Part shown: one piece after another, positions 42,471 to 50,786 of the stretch
Layout: each line of letters starts with the position of its first letter
Position numbering within the stretch: the first letter of the stretch is position 1
Origin: Actinomyces naeslundii
GTDB lineage: Bacteria > Actinomycetota > Actinomycetes > Actinomycetales > Actinomycetaceae
Assembly: GCF_001956585.1 (NCBI RefSeq)
Contig: NZ_MSRR01000017.1
Location: 1 to 50,786, forward strand
Direction of reading: 5' to 3'
Length of the DNA: 50,786 nucleotides
Translations under genes and position numbers: made by a program
The notes under the pieces: generated by a model
Seen by the model: the letters and a program-made list of their open reading frames with translations, nothing else
Told to the model about the DNA's origin: nothing
The model's database searches: none

Positions 42471-44555
42471 ATGGCTGAAACGCGTCAGTACTCCTCCGGT
42501 GCGACAAGCCGTCCCGACGAGGGCGCCGGGAACCGGGAGCCGGACTCGGAGCTGCTGCCGCCACGCGCAGCCGAGGGACAGGAGGCGCTGGCCTTCTCCG
42601 GCGCACCTTCGTCGGTCGGATCCGGGCCCGTGCAGCAACCCGCTCGTGGACCGGCGTGGGTGAACCTGCCCGTGTGCCGGATCGAGCCCATCGCCCTGAT
42701 GGTCGTCGACGTCCTGGCCACCTATCTGGCCCTGTACTGCGCTGCGTGGGGGACCACGAAGTGGGCGACGGCCACGGGGGCGACCGGTGGCCTGTTGGCC
42801 ATCGGCGTTCTCGCAGTTGTCAACGTCGGGGTCTTCGCCGCCTTCAAGATGTACAACAGCCTGTGGCGCTACGCCTCGATGACCGAGGCACTGCGGATCC
42901 TCTACGCGACCATCGTCGGCTCGGCGTGCGGGGATCTGCTGTTCTCCCTGGCCTTCGACGGTGGGCTGTCGGTGCGCTCCTACGTCATGGCCTGGGCGCT
43001 GCTCGCCATCATGGCCGCCGGGGCTCGTCTGGCCGTGCGAGCCCTGTGGAGCAGTCAGGTGCAACGCAGCGCTCGAGCGGGAGCGCACGACATCCGGCCC
43101 CGCACACTCATCGTCGGAGCGGGACAGACCGGTTCGCTGACCATTAAGCGCATGCATCTGTGCGATGAGGACATGTGCGGTGAGCCGGTGGCCCTGGTCG
43201 ACGACGACGTGACCAAGCACGGTCGCCACGTCCACGGTGTCAAGGTCCACGGCTCCTGCGAGGACATCCCCCGAATCGCCGAGCAGTGCAGGGCCGAGCA
43301 GATCGTGCTCGCCTGTCCCTCGGCTCTGGCCTCCGAGCGCCAGCGCATCCTGGCCATCTGCCTGAAGACGGGGCTGAGAATACTGACCCTCCCGAACGTG
43401 CGGGACCTGGCCCAGCAGGACGATGGAAGGATCGCCCTGCGGGAGGTGGAGATCTCCGAGCTGCTCAGCCGCGATGAGGTCGCCTTCGACACCATGAGCA
43501 TGGGCTACGTGCGCGGAGAGGTCGTTCTGGTGACCGGCGGAGGTGGATCCATCGGCTCCGAGCTCGTCCGTCAGCTCATCGAGGCCCAACCACGCCAGAT
43601 CGTCATCTTCGATGTCTATGAGAACACGGCCTACGAGCTGCTCCACGAGATGCAGTCCAGGGCAGCCGAGCAGGGAGTGTCCCTGTCGGTCGTCATCGGC
43701 TCAGTGACCAATGAGCGGGTCGTCCGAGACTGCTTCGAGGCCTACCGGCCCAAGGTCGTCTTCCACGCGGCGGCGCACAAGCACGTCCCCCTCATGGAGG
43801 ACAACGCCCGCGAGGCGGTGGAGAACAACGTGCTGGGCACCTGGATGGTGTGCCGTCTGTCTGAGGAGTTCGGCTGCAGCCACTTCATCCTGGTCTCCAC
43901 CGACAAGGCCGTGAACCCCACCAATGTGATGGGGGCGACCAAGAGGCTGTGCGAGCTGGAGGTTCAGGCCCTGGCCGGTACCAGTCGCACCACCGTCTTC
44001 GCCGCCGTGCGCTTCGGCAATGTGCTCGGCAGTCATGGCTCAGTCATTCCGCTGTTCAAGCGGCAGCTGCGGGCAGGCGGGCCACTGACCGTGACAGACA
44101 GGGAGATGACCCGCTACTTCATGACGATCCCGGAGGCTGCCCAGCTGGTCATCACCGCAGGCTCGATGTCTCGCGCCGGAGAGATCTTCATCCTGGAGAT
44201 GGGACGGCCCGTACGGATCTACGACCTTGCCGTCAACCTCATCAAGCTCTCAGGCCTACGGGTCGGACGTGACGTCGAGGTGACGTTCACCGGGTTGCGA
44301 CCGGGCGAGAAGCTGTACGAGGAGCTGCAGATGGACGGCGAGGACCTGCACCCCACCGAGAACAAGTCCATCCTCGTCTCCACGGCGCCGCCGCCCACGC
44401 TGCAGGAGGTGGAGGACAAGATCGCTCGGTTGAAGGACTGTCTTCCCGAAGGGAATGACGAGATCAAACGGGAGCTCGCTCGCGCGGTGCCCACCTACCA
44501 GCCGCGCTTTGACCACGGTTCAAATACGTCGTCGACGATGAGGAAGGCTGGCTGA
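42471..44555 (+). CDS. CapD/PglF-type UDP-sugar 4,6-dehydratase
   Basis: Membrane-anchored nucleotide-sugar dehydratase, 694 residues. After a Ser/Pro-rich cytoplasmic start there are about four hydrophobic helices (about 75-180). A first Rossmann-like CoA-binding-type domain (about 205-330) follows. The catalytic SDR domain has GGGGSIGSEL near residue 355, and the STDKAVNPTNVMGATKR segment carries the Lys/Asp substitution pattern of 4,6-dehydratases in place of YxxxK. Members make UDP-4-keto-6-deoxy-GlcNAc at the membrane. It overlaps the aminotransferase by one base (TGATG), suggesting the two steps are coupled. Confidence 0.92.
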   Translation: MAETRQYSSGATSRPDEGAGNREPDSELLPPRAAEGQEALAFSGAPSSVGSGPVQQPARGPAWVNLPVCRIEPIALMVVDVLATYLALYCAAWGTTKWATATGATGGLLAIGVLAVVNVGVFAAFKMYNSLWRYASMTEALRILYATIVGSACGDLLFSLAFDGGLSVRSYVMAWALLAIMAAGARLAVRALWSSQVQRSARAGAHDIRPRTLIVGAGQTGSLTIKRMHLCDEDMCGEPVALVDDDVTKHGRHVHGVKVHGSCEDIPRIAEQCRAEQIVLACPSALASERQRILAICLKTGLRILTLPNVRDLAQQDDGRIALREVEISELLSRDEVAFDTMSMGYVRGEVVLVTGGGGSIGSELVRQLIEAQPRQIVIFDVYENTAYELLHEMQSRAAEQGVSLSVVIGSVTNERVVRDCFEAYRPKVVFHAAAHKHVPLMEDNAREAVENNVLGTWMVCRLSEEFGCSHFILVSTDKAVNPTNVMGATKRLCELEVQALAGTSRTTVFAAVRFGNVLGSHGSVIPLFKRQLRAGGPLTVTDREMTRYFMTIPEAAQLVITAGSMSRAGEIFILEMGRPVRIYDLAVNLIKLSGLRVGRDVEVTFTGLRPGEKLYEELQMDGEDLHPTENKSILVSTAPPPTLQEVEDKIARLKDCLPEGNDEIKRELARAVPTYQPRFDHGSNTSSTMRKAG

Positions 44556-45766
44556 TGCGCGTCGATTTCTCACCCCCAGACATCACCGATACCGAGTGCC
44601 AGGAAGTCCTGGATGCGCTGCAATCGGGCTGGATCACCACGGGACCCCGGACGAAGAGCCTGGAGAAACGGGTCGCTGAACGCTGCGGCACCAGCCGAGC
44701 CGTCTGTCTGAACTCCGCAACGGCCTCGCTGGAGCTGACCCTGCGGGTGCTCGGCATCGGTCCCGGAGACGAGGTGATCGTTCCCGCATACACCTACACG
44801 GCCTCGGCCTCCCCGGTCGTGCACGTCGGCGCCACCCCGGTCCTGGTCGACGCCGGTGAGGCCGACGGCGGTTACGGGCTGGACCCCAGCGTCCTGGCAG
44901 GGGCCATCACACCGCGGACCAAGGCCGTCATCCCGGTCGACATCGGTGGACGCATGTGCGACTACGCGGGGCTGCGCGAGGTCGTCGACAGCCGGCGCCA
45001 CCTCTTTGCCGCGAGCGGCCCGGTTCAGGAGGCACTGGGACGTATCGCCCTGGTCGCCGACGGCGCCCACAGCTTCGGTGCCCGGCGTGACGGCACGCCC
45101 TCGGGCAGCGCCGCCGACTTCACGACCTTCAGCTTCCATGCCGTGAAGAACCTGACCACCGCAGAGGGTGGCGCGGTCACCTGGAGGCCGGAGCTGGGGC
45201 TGGACGAGGATCTCTACCGCCAGTACATGCTGCTGTCCCTTCACGGGCAGAGCAAGGACGCCCTGTCCAAGACCCGTCTGGGGTCCTGGGAGTACGACGT
45301 CGTCAGCCCCGCCTACAAGTGCAACATGACCGACGTGTGCGCCGCGATCGGTCTGGCGCAGATGTCCCGCTACGACTCCATGCTGGAGCGCCGGCGCCAG
45401 ATCATCACCCGTTACGACCAGGCCCTGGCCCCGGCGGGCATCACGTCGCTGCGGCACTACGAGGACGGGATCGTCTCCTCCGGGCACCTCTACCTGGCGA
45501 ACCTGCCGGGCCTGGACGAGGACGGGCGCAACGCGTTCATCGAGCGCATGGCGAGTGCGGATGTGGCCTGCAACGTCCACTACAAGCCGCTGCCCCTGCT
45601 GACCGCCTACCGGGACCTCGGTTATGCCATTGAGGACTACCCGCGGGCCTTCAACCTGTACGCCAGCGAGGTGTCGCTGCCGCTGCACACCTCCTTGAGC
45701 GATGAGCAGGTCGACTACGTCATCAGCTGCGCTCTCGAGGCGCTCGCGGCAGTGGGCCGATCGTGA
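44555..45766 (+). CDS. DegT/DnrJ/EryC1-family sugar aminotransferase
   Basis: PLP-dependent transfer of an amino group to a keto sugar, 403 residues. SFHAVKNLTTAEGG contains the PLP Lys, and VADGAHSFGA with the Asp that binds the pyridine nitrogen. NSATASLELTL is the phosphate-binding loop, and GPRTKSLEKRV precedes it. The position after a 4,6-dehydratase points to UDP-4-keto-6-deoxy-GlcNAc as substrate, giving a 4-amino sugar as PglE does. The GTG start of the next gene overlaps its stop. Confidence 0.93.
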   Translation: MRVDFSPPDITDTECQEVLDALQSGWITTGPRTKSLEKRVAERCGTSRAVCLNSATASLELTLRVLGIGPGDEVIVPAYTYTASASPVVHVGATPVLVDAGEADGGYGLDPSVLAGAITPRTKAVIPVDIGGRMCDYAGLREVVDSRRHLFAASGPVQEALGRIALVADGAHSFGARRDGTPSGSAADFTTFSFHAVKNLTTAEGGAVTWRPELGLDEDLYRQYMLLSLHGQSKDALSKTRLGSWEYDVVSPAYKCNMTDVCAAIGLAQMSRYDSMLERRRQIITRYDQALAPAGITSLRHYEDGIVSSGHLYLANLPGLDEDGRNAFIERMASADVACNVHYKPLPLLTAYRDLGYAIEDYPRAFNLYASEVSLPLHTSLSDEQVDYVISCALEALAAVGRS

Positions 45767-46449
45767 GGATGCCTCCCTGGGAGGACCTGCCCCCCACCCT
45801 GCAGACTGAGGAGGTGCGCCCCTACTACGAGGCGCTGTCCCGTCGCGGACTGCAGCTGCGGCTCAAGCGTCTGCTCGACGTCGTCGGAGCGACGGTTCTG
45901 TTCGTGCTCCTGGGGTGGCTGTTCGTCATCCTGGCGCTCCTCATCAAGCTGGACTCTCCCGGGCCCGTGTTCTTCCGACAGCGACGGGTCACCCAGTTCG
46001 GGCGCGAGTTCCGGATCGTCAAGTTCCGCACCATGACGTACCGGCCTGTTGCCCCGGGCGACCAGATCACCCGGGGGGACGACCCTCGGATCACCCGGGT
46101 CGGTGCCGTCCTTCGCCGGTACCGCCTCGATGAGATCAGCCAGCTCATCGACATCCTGCGCGGCACCATGAGCTTCGTGGGTACCAGGCCGGAGGTACCC
46201 GACTACGTCCGTCAGTACACCCCGCAGATGCGGGCCACCTTGCTGCTGCCGGCGGGAGTCACCTCCACGGCCTCCATCGAGTTCAAGGACGAGGCCCAGA
46301 TCCTGGCGGCCGCTCCGCCGGGCCAGGACGCCTACGTCACGCAGGTCCTGCCGGCCAAGATGCGCCTCAACCTGCGCGATGTCCGGGACTTCAGCATCGG
46401 ACGGGACCTGCGGATCGCTTTTCGGACGATCTTGGCGGTCGCCACATGA
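45763..46449 (+). CDS. Initiating phosphoglycosyl transferase (PglC/WcaJ-like)
   Basis: Transfers a sugar phosphate onto undecaprenyl phosphate, the first membrane step of glycan synthesis, 228 residues. An N-terminal re-entrant or single helix (about 38-64, VVGATVLFVLLGWLFVILALLIK) precedes the catalytic domain. SPGPVFFRQRRV, FRTM and RLDEISQL with the Asp-Glu catalytic dyad are typical of this family. The short size, without the extra membrane domain of WbaP or WcaJ, is like PglC. With the dehydratase and aminotransferase ahead of it, a bacillosamine-like first sugar is inferred. GTG 45763 overlaps the aminotransferase stop. Confidence 0.92.
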   Translation: MRMPPWEDLPPTLQTEEVRPYYEALSRRGLQLRLKRLLDVVGATVLFVLLGWLFVILALLIKLDSPGPVFFRQRRVTQFGREFRIVKFRTMTYRPVAPGDQITRGDDPRITRVGAVLRRYRLDEISQLIDILRGTMSFVGTRPEVPDYVRQYTPQMRATLLLPAGVTSTASIEFKDEAQILAAAPPGQDAYVTQVLPAKMRLNLRDVRDFSIGRDLRIAFRTILAVAT

Positions 46450-46480
46450 GACGTGAAACGACGACACGTAAGGAGCAGCC

Positions 46481-47263
46481 ATGACAGCAGGCGCAGAGCG
46501 AGGCCGTGAACCGGATTCTGAGCTGGTGTCGATCATCATGCCGACATACAACTGCGGCGCCTTCATCGGTGAGACCATTGCCTCGGTTCAGGCGCAGACC
46601 CACTCCCACTGGGAGCTGCTCGTCGTGGACGACTGCTCGACCGACGACACCGCCGAGGTGGTGGCGGCCTTGGCCGAGAACGACCCACGCATCCACTACG
46701 TGCGCCTGGAGACCAATAGCGGTGCCGCCATGGCTCGCAACCGAGCCATGGAGCTGGCGCAGGGACGCTACATGGCCTTCCTCGACTCCGACGACCTGTG
46801 GCATCCCGACAAGCTCAGGCGCCAGATCGATTTCATGACCTCGCGCGGCGTGGCCATGTCCTGCACCGCCTACGCCCAGATCGACGAGCAGGGCGCGCCC
46901 ACCGGCAAGATCGTGCGCAGTCCGGCTAGGACCAGTTACAACCGGCTGCTTCTGGACTGCCCGGTCGGCAACTCGACTGTCATGTACGACGTGGCGCGCC
47001 TGGGGAAGTTCGAGGTGCCCAACATCAGGAAGCGCAACGACGACGCCCTGTGGCTGCGCATGCTTCGCACCGAGCGCTACATCTGGGGTATGCCGGTGGT
47101 CCTCATGAGGTACCGGCTTCGCTCGGGGTCTGTGTCGGCGAATAAGCGGAGCCTGGTCAAGTACCACTGGACGCTCTACCGCGACATCGAGCACCTCAGC
47201 GTCCCCCGCTCCGTCTTCCACATCGGCGTGTGGGTCCTCATCAAGACCCTCAAGGTGAAATGA
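46481..47263 (+). CDS. Glycosyltransferase family 2
   Basis: Cytoplasmic GT-A-type glycosyltransferase, 260 residues. VSIIMPTYNCGAFIGETIASVQAQTHSHWELLVVDD is the nucleotide-binding start. The DXD-type motif is LDSDDLW near residue 104. It would add one sugar to the lipid-linked repeat unit. The donor is unknown. ATG 46481 has AAGGAG at proper spacing, after a 31-base gap. The C-terminal part (about 190-260) is basic with aromatic residues, typical of a membrane-association surface. Confidence 0.93.
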   Translation: MTAGAERGREPDSELVSIIMPTYNCGAFIGETIASVQAQTHSHWELLVVDDCSTDDTAEVVAALAENDPRIHYVRLETNSGAAMARNRAMELAQGRYMAFLDSDDLWHPDKLRRQIDFMTSRGVAMSCTAYAQIDEQGAPTGKIVRSPARTSYNRLLLDCPVGNSTVMYDVARLGKFEVPNIRKRNDDALWLRMLRTERYIWGMPVVLMRYRLRSGSVSANKRSLVKYHWTLYRDIEHLSVPRSVFHIGVWVLIKTLKVK

Positions 47264-47327
47264 GGACATGCATTCACAAAACAGTCAGTTCCCCGGCCGG
47301 GCCGGGGCCAATGGAGGGAGACTGCCA

Positions 47328-48479
47328 GTGAGTCAGAAACAGTCAACGGCTCCGCGGGACACCGAGGGCGGACCCCTGAGAGTCCTGCAGATCAACTCAT
47401 CGATCTCTCGGCGCTCCGGAGTCATGAGCGTGCTCATGAACTACTTCAGGCACATGGACCGCTCCCAGGTCGTCTTCGACTTCTTCTGCTTCGCCACGCC
47501 TGACGAGACCAACCGTGCGGAGATCGAGTCGCTGGGAGGGCGCTGCTACATCATCAACGCCGGAGGCAGCATCGGACACATCCGATCAGCCCTGGCGCAG
47601 CTGCTGGGCGAGCACGCGGGACAGTACCCCGTGGCACACCTCCACGACCCCATCCTGTCGCGCTTTCTCTACCCTGTGGCGCATCGCCACGGGGTTCAAT
47701 CCTTCGCCGTGCACTCTCACGCGACCGCCTACTCCGACTCCCGTCTGCGAAGCGTGCGCAACTGGCTGGTCTGCCGCAACATCGGTGCCTACTCAGATGT
47801 TCGCCTGGCCTGCTCTCGGGCGGCCGGCGACTTCCTCTTCGGTCGTGGCAGATACGAGGAGGTGCCCAACGCGATCGATGTTGAGACCTACCGGTTCAAG
47901 GAGCCGGTGCGTGCGGACGTGCGAGCCCGGCTGGGGCTGGGCGATGCACCGGTTGTCGGCCACGTTGGTCGCTTCAGCGAGCAGAAGAACCACCGCTTCC
48001 TCATCGACGTCTACACCGAGCTGGCGCGTTTGAGTCCCGAGGCGCGTCTTATGCTCATTGGCGACGGCCCTCTACGACCGGGCATCGAGGAGATCGTGGC
48101 TGAGCGCGGTCTGACGGATCGCGTCCTGTTCCTGGGGGACAGGGGGGACGTCGCAGCCCTCTACCAGGCCATGGACATGTTCCTCCTGCCCTCCCTCTAC
48201 GAAGGTCTGCCGATGGTAGGAGTCGAGGCGCAGTGCGCTGGGTTACCGCTTGTGTGCTCCAAGGAGGTGACCGACGAGGTCGCGATCGGGGAGGCCACGT
48301 TCCTTTCGCTTGAGAAGCCGGCGAGCCAGTGGGCTCACCACGTCAGCCAGGCCCTCGAGCGGGGCAGAGACCTGGGTCTCAGGGCGCAGGGTGAGGAGAT
48401 GACACGCACCGCGGGCTTCGATATCACCCACGAGGCCGACCGGCTCGCACACCGGTACCAGGCGCTGGCGGAATGGTGA
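47328..48479 (+). CDS. Glycosyltransferase family 4 (GT-B)
   Basis: Retaining glycosyltransferase, 383 residues from this start. The N-terminal domain begins LRVLQINSSISRRSGVMSVLMNYF. The C-terminal domain has VVGHVGRFSEQKNHRFLIDVY, then LMLIGDGP and the E-X7-E motif in PSLYEGLPMVGVEAQCAGLP. It resembles EpsF-like enzymes of exopolysaccharide clusters. GTG 47328 has GGAGGGAG at 47313-47320; the alternative ATG 47268 has only GAGG two bases away. It lies between GT2 and the polymerase. Confidence 0.92.
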   Translation: MSQKQSTAPRDTEGGPLRVLQINSSISRRSGVMSVLMNYFRHMDRSQVVFDFFCFATPDETNRAEIESLGGRCYIINAGGSIGHIRSALAQLLGEHAGQYPVAHLHDPILSRFLYPVAHRHGVQSFAVHSHATAYSDSRLRSVRNWLVCRNIGAYSDVRLACSRAAGDFLFGRGRYEEVPNAIDVETYRFKEPVRADVRARLGLGDAPVVGHVGRFSEQKNHRFLIDVYTELARLSPEARLMLIGDGPLRPGIEEIVAERGLTDRVLFLGDRGDVAALYQAMDMFLLPSLYEGLPMVGVEAQCAGLPLVCSKEVTDEVAIGEATFLSLEKPASQWAHHVSQALERGRDLGLRAQGEEMTRTAGFDITHEADRLAHRYQALAEW

Positions 48480-48488
48480 TGCCCGAGC

Positions 48489-49595
48489 ATGTGGATTCAC
48501 TTCGCGCTATTCGCCACCCTTCTCCTGCCCGCAGCTCTGCTGGGGCTGCGAGGTCGCGCCGGCCGTCGCGGCTCACCGGTGCTCCTAGGGGTTGCCTTCG
48601 TCGCCTTCGTGGCCTTCTCCTCGTTGCGAGCCGTGAGTGTTGGCAACGACACGGTCGAGTACCATCGCGTCTTCGAGGCGATCAAGGCGACTACATCCCT
48701 CCAGGAGGCCTTCACCGTCAGCCGCTTCGAGTACGGCTATGTTCTCCTCAACTACTTGGTCAGTAGGGTCACGCAGAGCTTCAACGTTCTGCTGCTCATC
48801 ATCTCGGTGTTCGTCTACGGCTCGGCCTTGCTTTTCATCAAGCGGTATGCCGCCAGCTACTCCTTGGCGGTGCTCTTCGCCTTCGGCATGTCCGTCTTCT
48901 ACGACTTCATGCTTTTCGCTCGGCAGGGCGTCGCGGTGGCGATCTTCCTGCTGGCCGTCCCTGCGCTCATGGAGCGCAGGCTGCTGCGCTACCTCCTGCT
49001 CATTGCACTCGCAACCCAGTTCCATACGAGCGCGGTGCTGCTGCTCATCGTCTACCTCGTACCAGTCATGAGACTGAGCACCTTCGGGGACTGGCTCAAG
49101 TGGGGAACGCTCATCGGTGCCAGCATGTTCTCGCTGAGCTGGGTGATGAACTCCCTTGCGGCTTCCTCCGCCTATTACGGTCACTACCTCAACACCGACT
49201 ATGCCGACGGCGGAGTGAGGTCGGCAACTGTTCTCCTTATCGCTGTGCGCGTCCTCATCATGCTTCTGGCTGCGACCTGCGGCTGGAACGCCGCAGTGGA
49301 GACCGACCCCTCCGGACGCACCCGCAACCTCCTGGCCCTGGCGGTAGCGGACATCGCCATGGTGACGGTGTCACTGGGCTTCAACCTCGTTGATCGTCTC
49401 GAGATGTACCTGACCCTGCCCTTCGTCGTCGGTCTGGCGAATATCGCCGTGCGGGGCCAGAGACCTGAACGCTCCTACGTCAGCGCCCTGCTCGTCGTCA
49501 TCGCCTTCGCGGCTACCACGATCTTCTTCCTGTACCGCCCCGACTGGTACCACCTGTTTCCCTACCGAACCGTCTTTGAGAAAGGGGCCCCGTGA
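48489..49595 (+). CDS. EpsG-family (Wzy-type) polysaccharide polymerase
   Basis: Multispan membrane protein, 368 residues with about ten hydrophobic segments. The early GNDTVEYHRVFEAI and RFEYGYVLLNYLV motifs and the periplasmic-loop Arg/His pattern (ARQGVAVAIFLLAV, FHTSAVLLL) match the EpsG group. It would polymerize lipid-linked repeat units outside the membrane. It begins nine bases after the GT4 stop and its stop overlaps the flippase ATG by one base (TGATG). Confidence 0.88.
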   Translation: MWIHFALFATLLLPAALLGLRGRAGRRGSPVLLGVAFVAFVAFSSLRAVSVGNDTVEYHRVFEAIKATTSLQEAFTVSRFEYGYVLLNYLVSRVTQSFNVLLLIISVFVYGSALLFIKRYAASYSLAVLFAFGMSVFYDFMLFARQGVAVAIFLLAVPALMERRLLRYLLLIALATQFHTSAVLLLIVYLVPVMRLSTFGDWLKWGTLIGASMFSLSWVMNSLAASSAYYGHYLNTDYADGGVRSATVLLIAVRVLIMLLAATCGWNAAVETDPSGRTRNLLALAVADIAMVTVSLGFNLVDRLEMYLTLPFVVGLANIAVRGQRPERSYVSALLVVIAFAATTIFFLYRPDWYHLFPYRTVFEKGAP

Positions 49596-50786
49596 TGGAG
49601 TCTGTCCATTCTGCGCGTTCGGGTAGAACCGGTCCCAGTGATCTGAGTGGCGGCTGCCGGCAGGAGGAGCACGACTCCACCAGACGTGGAAGGCGCAGCT
49701 CGGTGTTGGCGAACCACAAGAGCCGTATCGCATTCCTGTTGGGCAATACCTTGGTGTTCGCCTTGGGGGGTCTGGCGGTTAAGGCGGTCTCCCTGGTGCT
49801 CATGCCGTTGTACACGACTGCCTTGACGGCTGGTGAGTACGGGACGGCTGAGCTGCTCAACAGTGCCATTGAGATCGTGCTGCCGCTGCTCTCCCTGGGG
49901 GTGGTCGAGGCCCTCTATCGTTTCTCGATCGATGATGACGTTCCCAAGGATGAGCTCTTCGCTAACTCCCTGCTGGTTCTGGGTAGCGGCATCGTGTGCA
50001 CTGGGGTGCTGTGCTCTCTGGCTAGTGCTGTGTGGGGCATGGGGCATGTGGTGTCCTTCTTCGTGTTGTTCTGCTCGGTGTGCGTCTTCAAGGCCACGAC
50101 CCAGCTTGCCCGTGGGCTGGGCCACGTGCGCCGCTTCGTGGCCTACGGCCTCATCAACGCGCTGGCCATGGTCATTGCCACCTACCTACTCCTATTTCGC
50201 GCGCACTTGGGTGTCGACGGTTACCTGTGGTCCTTCACCATCGGCTACCTCGTGGGCGGCCTCGCCGCGTTCCTGGGGTCGGCCGAGTACCGGCTGCTGG
50301 TGCCCTTCCGGGCTGATCGGGTGCTGCTGCGCCGGATGCTTGTCTACAGCCTGCCGCTCGTGCCCAACCTGCTGTCATGGTGGTTCGTCAGCGTCTCAGG
50401 ACGGTACGTGGTCCTATGGCACAGCGGTGTCGTGGCTGCGGGGCTGTTCACGGCGGCGAGCAAGATGCCCGCGCTGGTCAATATTGTCGCCTCCGTGTTC
50501 CAGCAGGCATGGCAGTACTCGACGGCCCGTGAGATCGGCTCTCCCGATCGGGGCGCGTTCTTCGGCGCCGTGATGAGGGGCTACTCCCTGGCGACCCTGT
50601 CGGCCGCCGGGCTGGTCATCGCCCTGAACCGACCGATCTCCCGACTGATGCTCCAGGCTGAGTTCTCGGAGGGCTGGCGGTATGTCCCCCTGCTCATGCT
50701 GGTCGCATCCTTCGGGGTCATCAGCATCTTCTTCGAGAGCTTCTACCAGGCCTTGAAGAACAGCGGCGTTCTCATGGTCTCCACCA
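49595..50786 (+). CDS. Wzx-type polysaccharide flippase (cut by right edge)
   Basis: Multispan protein of the oligosaccharide flippase superfamily, 397 codons visible with no stop before the window end. After 45 or so polar residues, the pattern FLLGNTLVFALGGLAVKAVSLVLMPLYTTAL followed by EYGTAELLNSAIEIVLPLLSLGVVEALYRF is typical of the Wzx/PST first two helices. About ten more spans follow. It would flip the lipid-linked unit for the EpsG-type polymerase. ATG 49595 overlaps the polymerase stop. The 3' part lies beyond the window. Confidence 0.9.
   Translation, partial: MESVHSARSGRTGPSDLSGGCRQEEHDSTRRGRRSSVLANHKSRIAFLLGNTLVFALGGLAVKAVSLVLMPLYTTALTAGEYGTAELLNSAIEIVLPLLSLGVVEALYRFSIDDDVPKDELFANSLLVLGSGIVCTGVLCSLASAVWGMGHVVSFFVLFCSVCVFKATTQLARGLGHVRRFVAYGLINALAMVIATYLLLFRAHLGVDGYLWSFTIGYLVGGLAAFLGSAEYRLLVPFRADRVLLRRMLVYSLPLVPNLLSWWFVSVSGRYVVLWHSGVVAAGLFTAASKMPALVNIVASVFQQAWQYSTAREIGSPDRGAFFGAVMRGYSLATLSAAGLVIALNRPISRLMLQAEFSEGWRYVPLLMLVASFGVISIFFESFYQALKNSGVLMVST

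Noticed and set aside
1-50786. tRNA, rRNA, phage or insertion-sequence genes
   Set aside because: No cloverleaf-like sequences, transposase or integrase motifs, or flanking inverted repeats were seen when reading both strands by eye; a covariance search was not possible.

Overview
The window comes from a high-GC actinobacterium. An oral-type Actinomyces or close relative is my best guess, inferred from the whole rather than from a marker gene. Actinobacterial hallmarks are the Pup-ligation genes (arc, dop, pup, pafA), an ileS gene behind a translational T-box leader, GTG starts with 4-base stop/start overlaps, and a predicted leaderless Cys leader peptide ahead of the sulfur genes. I saw no rRNA, tRNA, CRISPR array, prophage or insertion sequence.

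Layout. 1-8936: the end of an unknown membrane protein, then valS (minus) facing away from a tightly overlapping arc-dop-pup-pafA operon. No 20S proteasome genes (prcBA) lie between pup and pafA, and Arc lacks the C-terminal proteasome-docking tail. 9048-19080: a ten-kilobase transport island with two energy-coupling-factor (ECF) modules. The first is S, T and fused A-A'. The second is S plus a single A-A'-T fusion protein. Two half-size ABC transporters of the exporter fold (YbtPQ/IrtAB-like) follow. A DtxR/IdeR-like box precedes module 1 and a Fur/Zur-like box precedes module 2, so metal-responsive uptake of a metallophore, haem or similar ligand is the leading inference. 19132-21999: an ABC-2 drug-type transporter with its own TetR regulator and a conspicuous palindromic operator candidate.

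22099-29832 (minus): an assimilatory sulfate reduction operon, sir-cysH-cysD-cysN-cobA-tauE-like-sirB. It carries out sulfate activation, APS reduction, sulfite reduction and most of siroheme synthesis. It is headed by a good promoter that begins transcription at, or next to, a 28-codon leader ORF ending in Cys-Cys-Arg-Ala. 29999-33203: proC, a NhaC-like antiporter and an SDR oxidoreductase. 33375-35397: a Gly-rich single-pass protein and an aldo/keto reductase bracketed by two copies of an 87-base hairpin repeat. 35512-39182: T-box and ileS (eukaryote-like type).

39414 to the right edge: an exopolysaccharide or glycan locus with a TupA-like ATP-grasp enzyme, a Wzz/BY-kinase fusion whose kinase motifs are degenerate, a CapD-type dehydratase, a DegT aminotransferase, a phosphoglycosyl transferase, two glycosyltransferases, an EpsG/Wzy-type polymerase and a Wzx-type flippase cut by the window end. 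Together they could make an amino-sugar-initiated, Wzx/Wzy-assembled surface polysaccharide.
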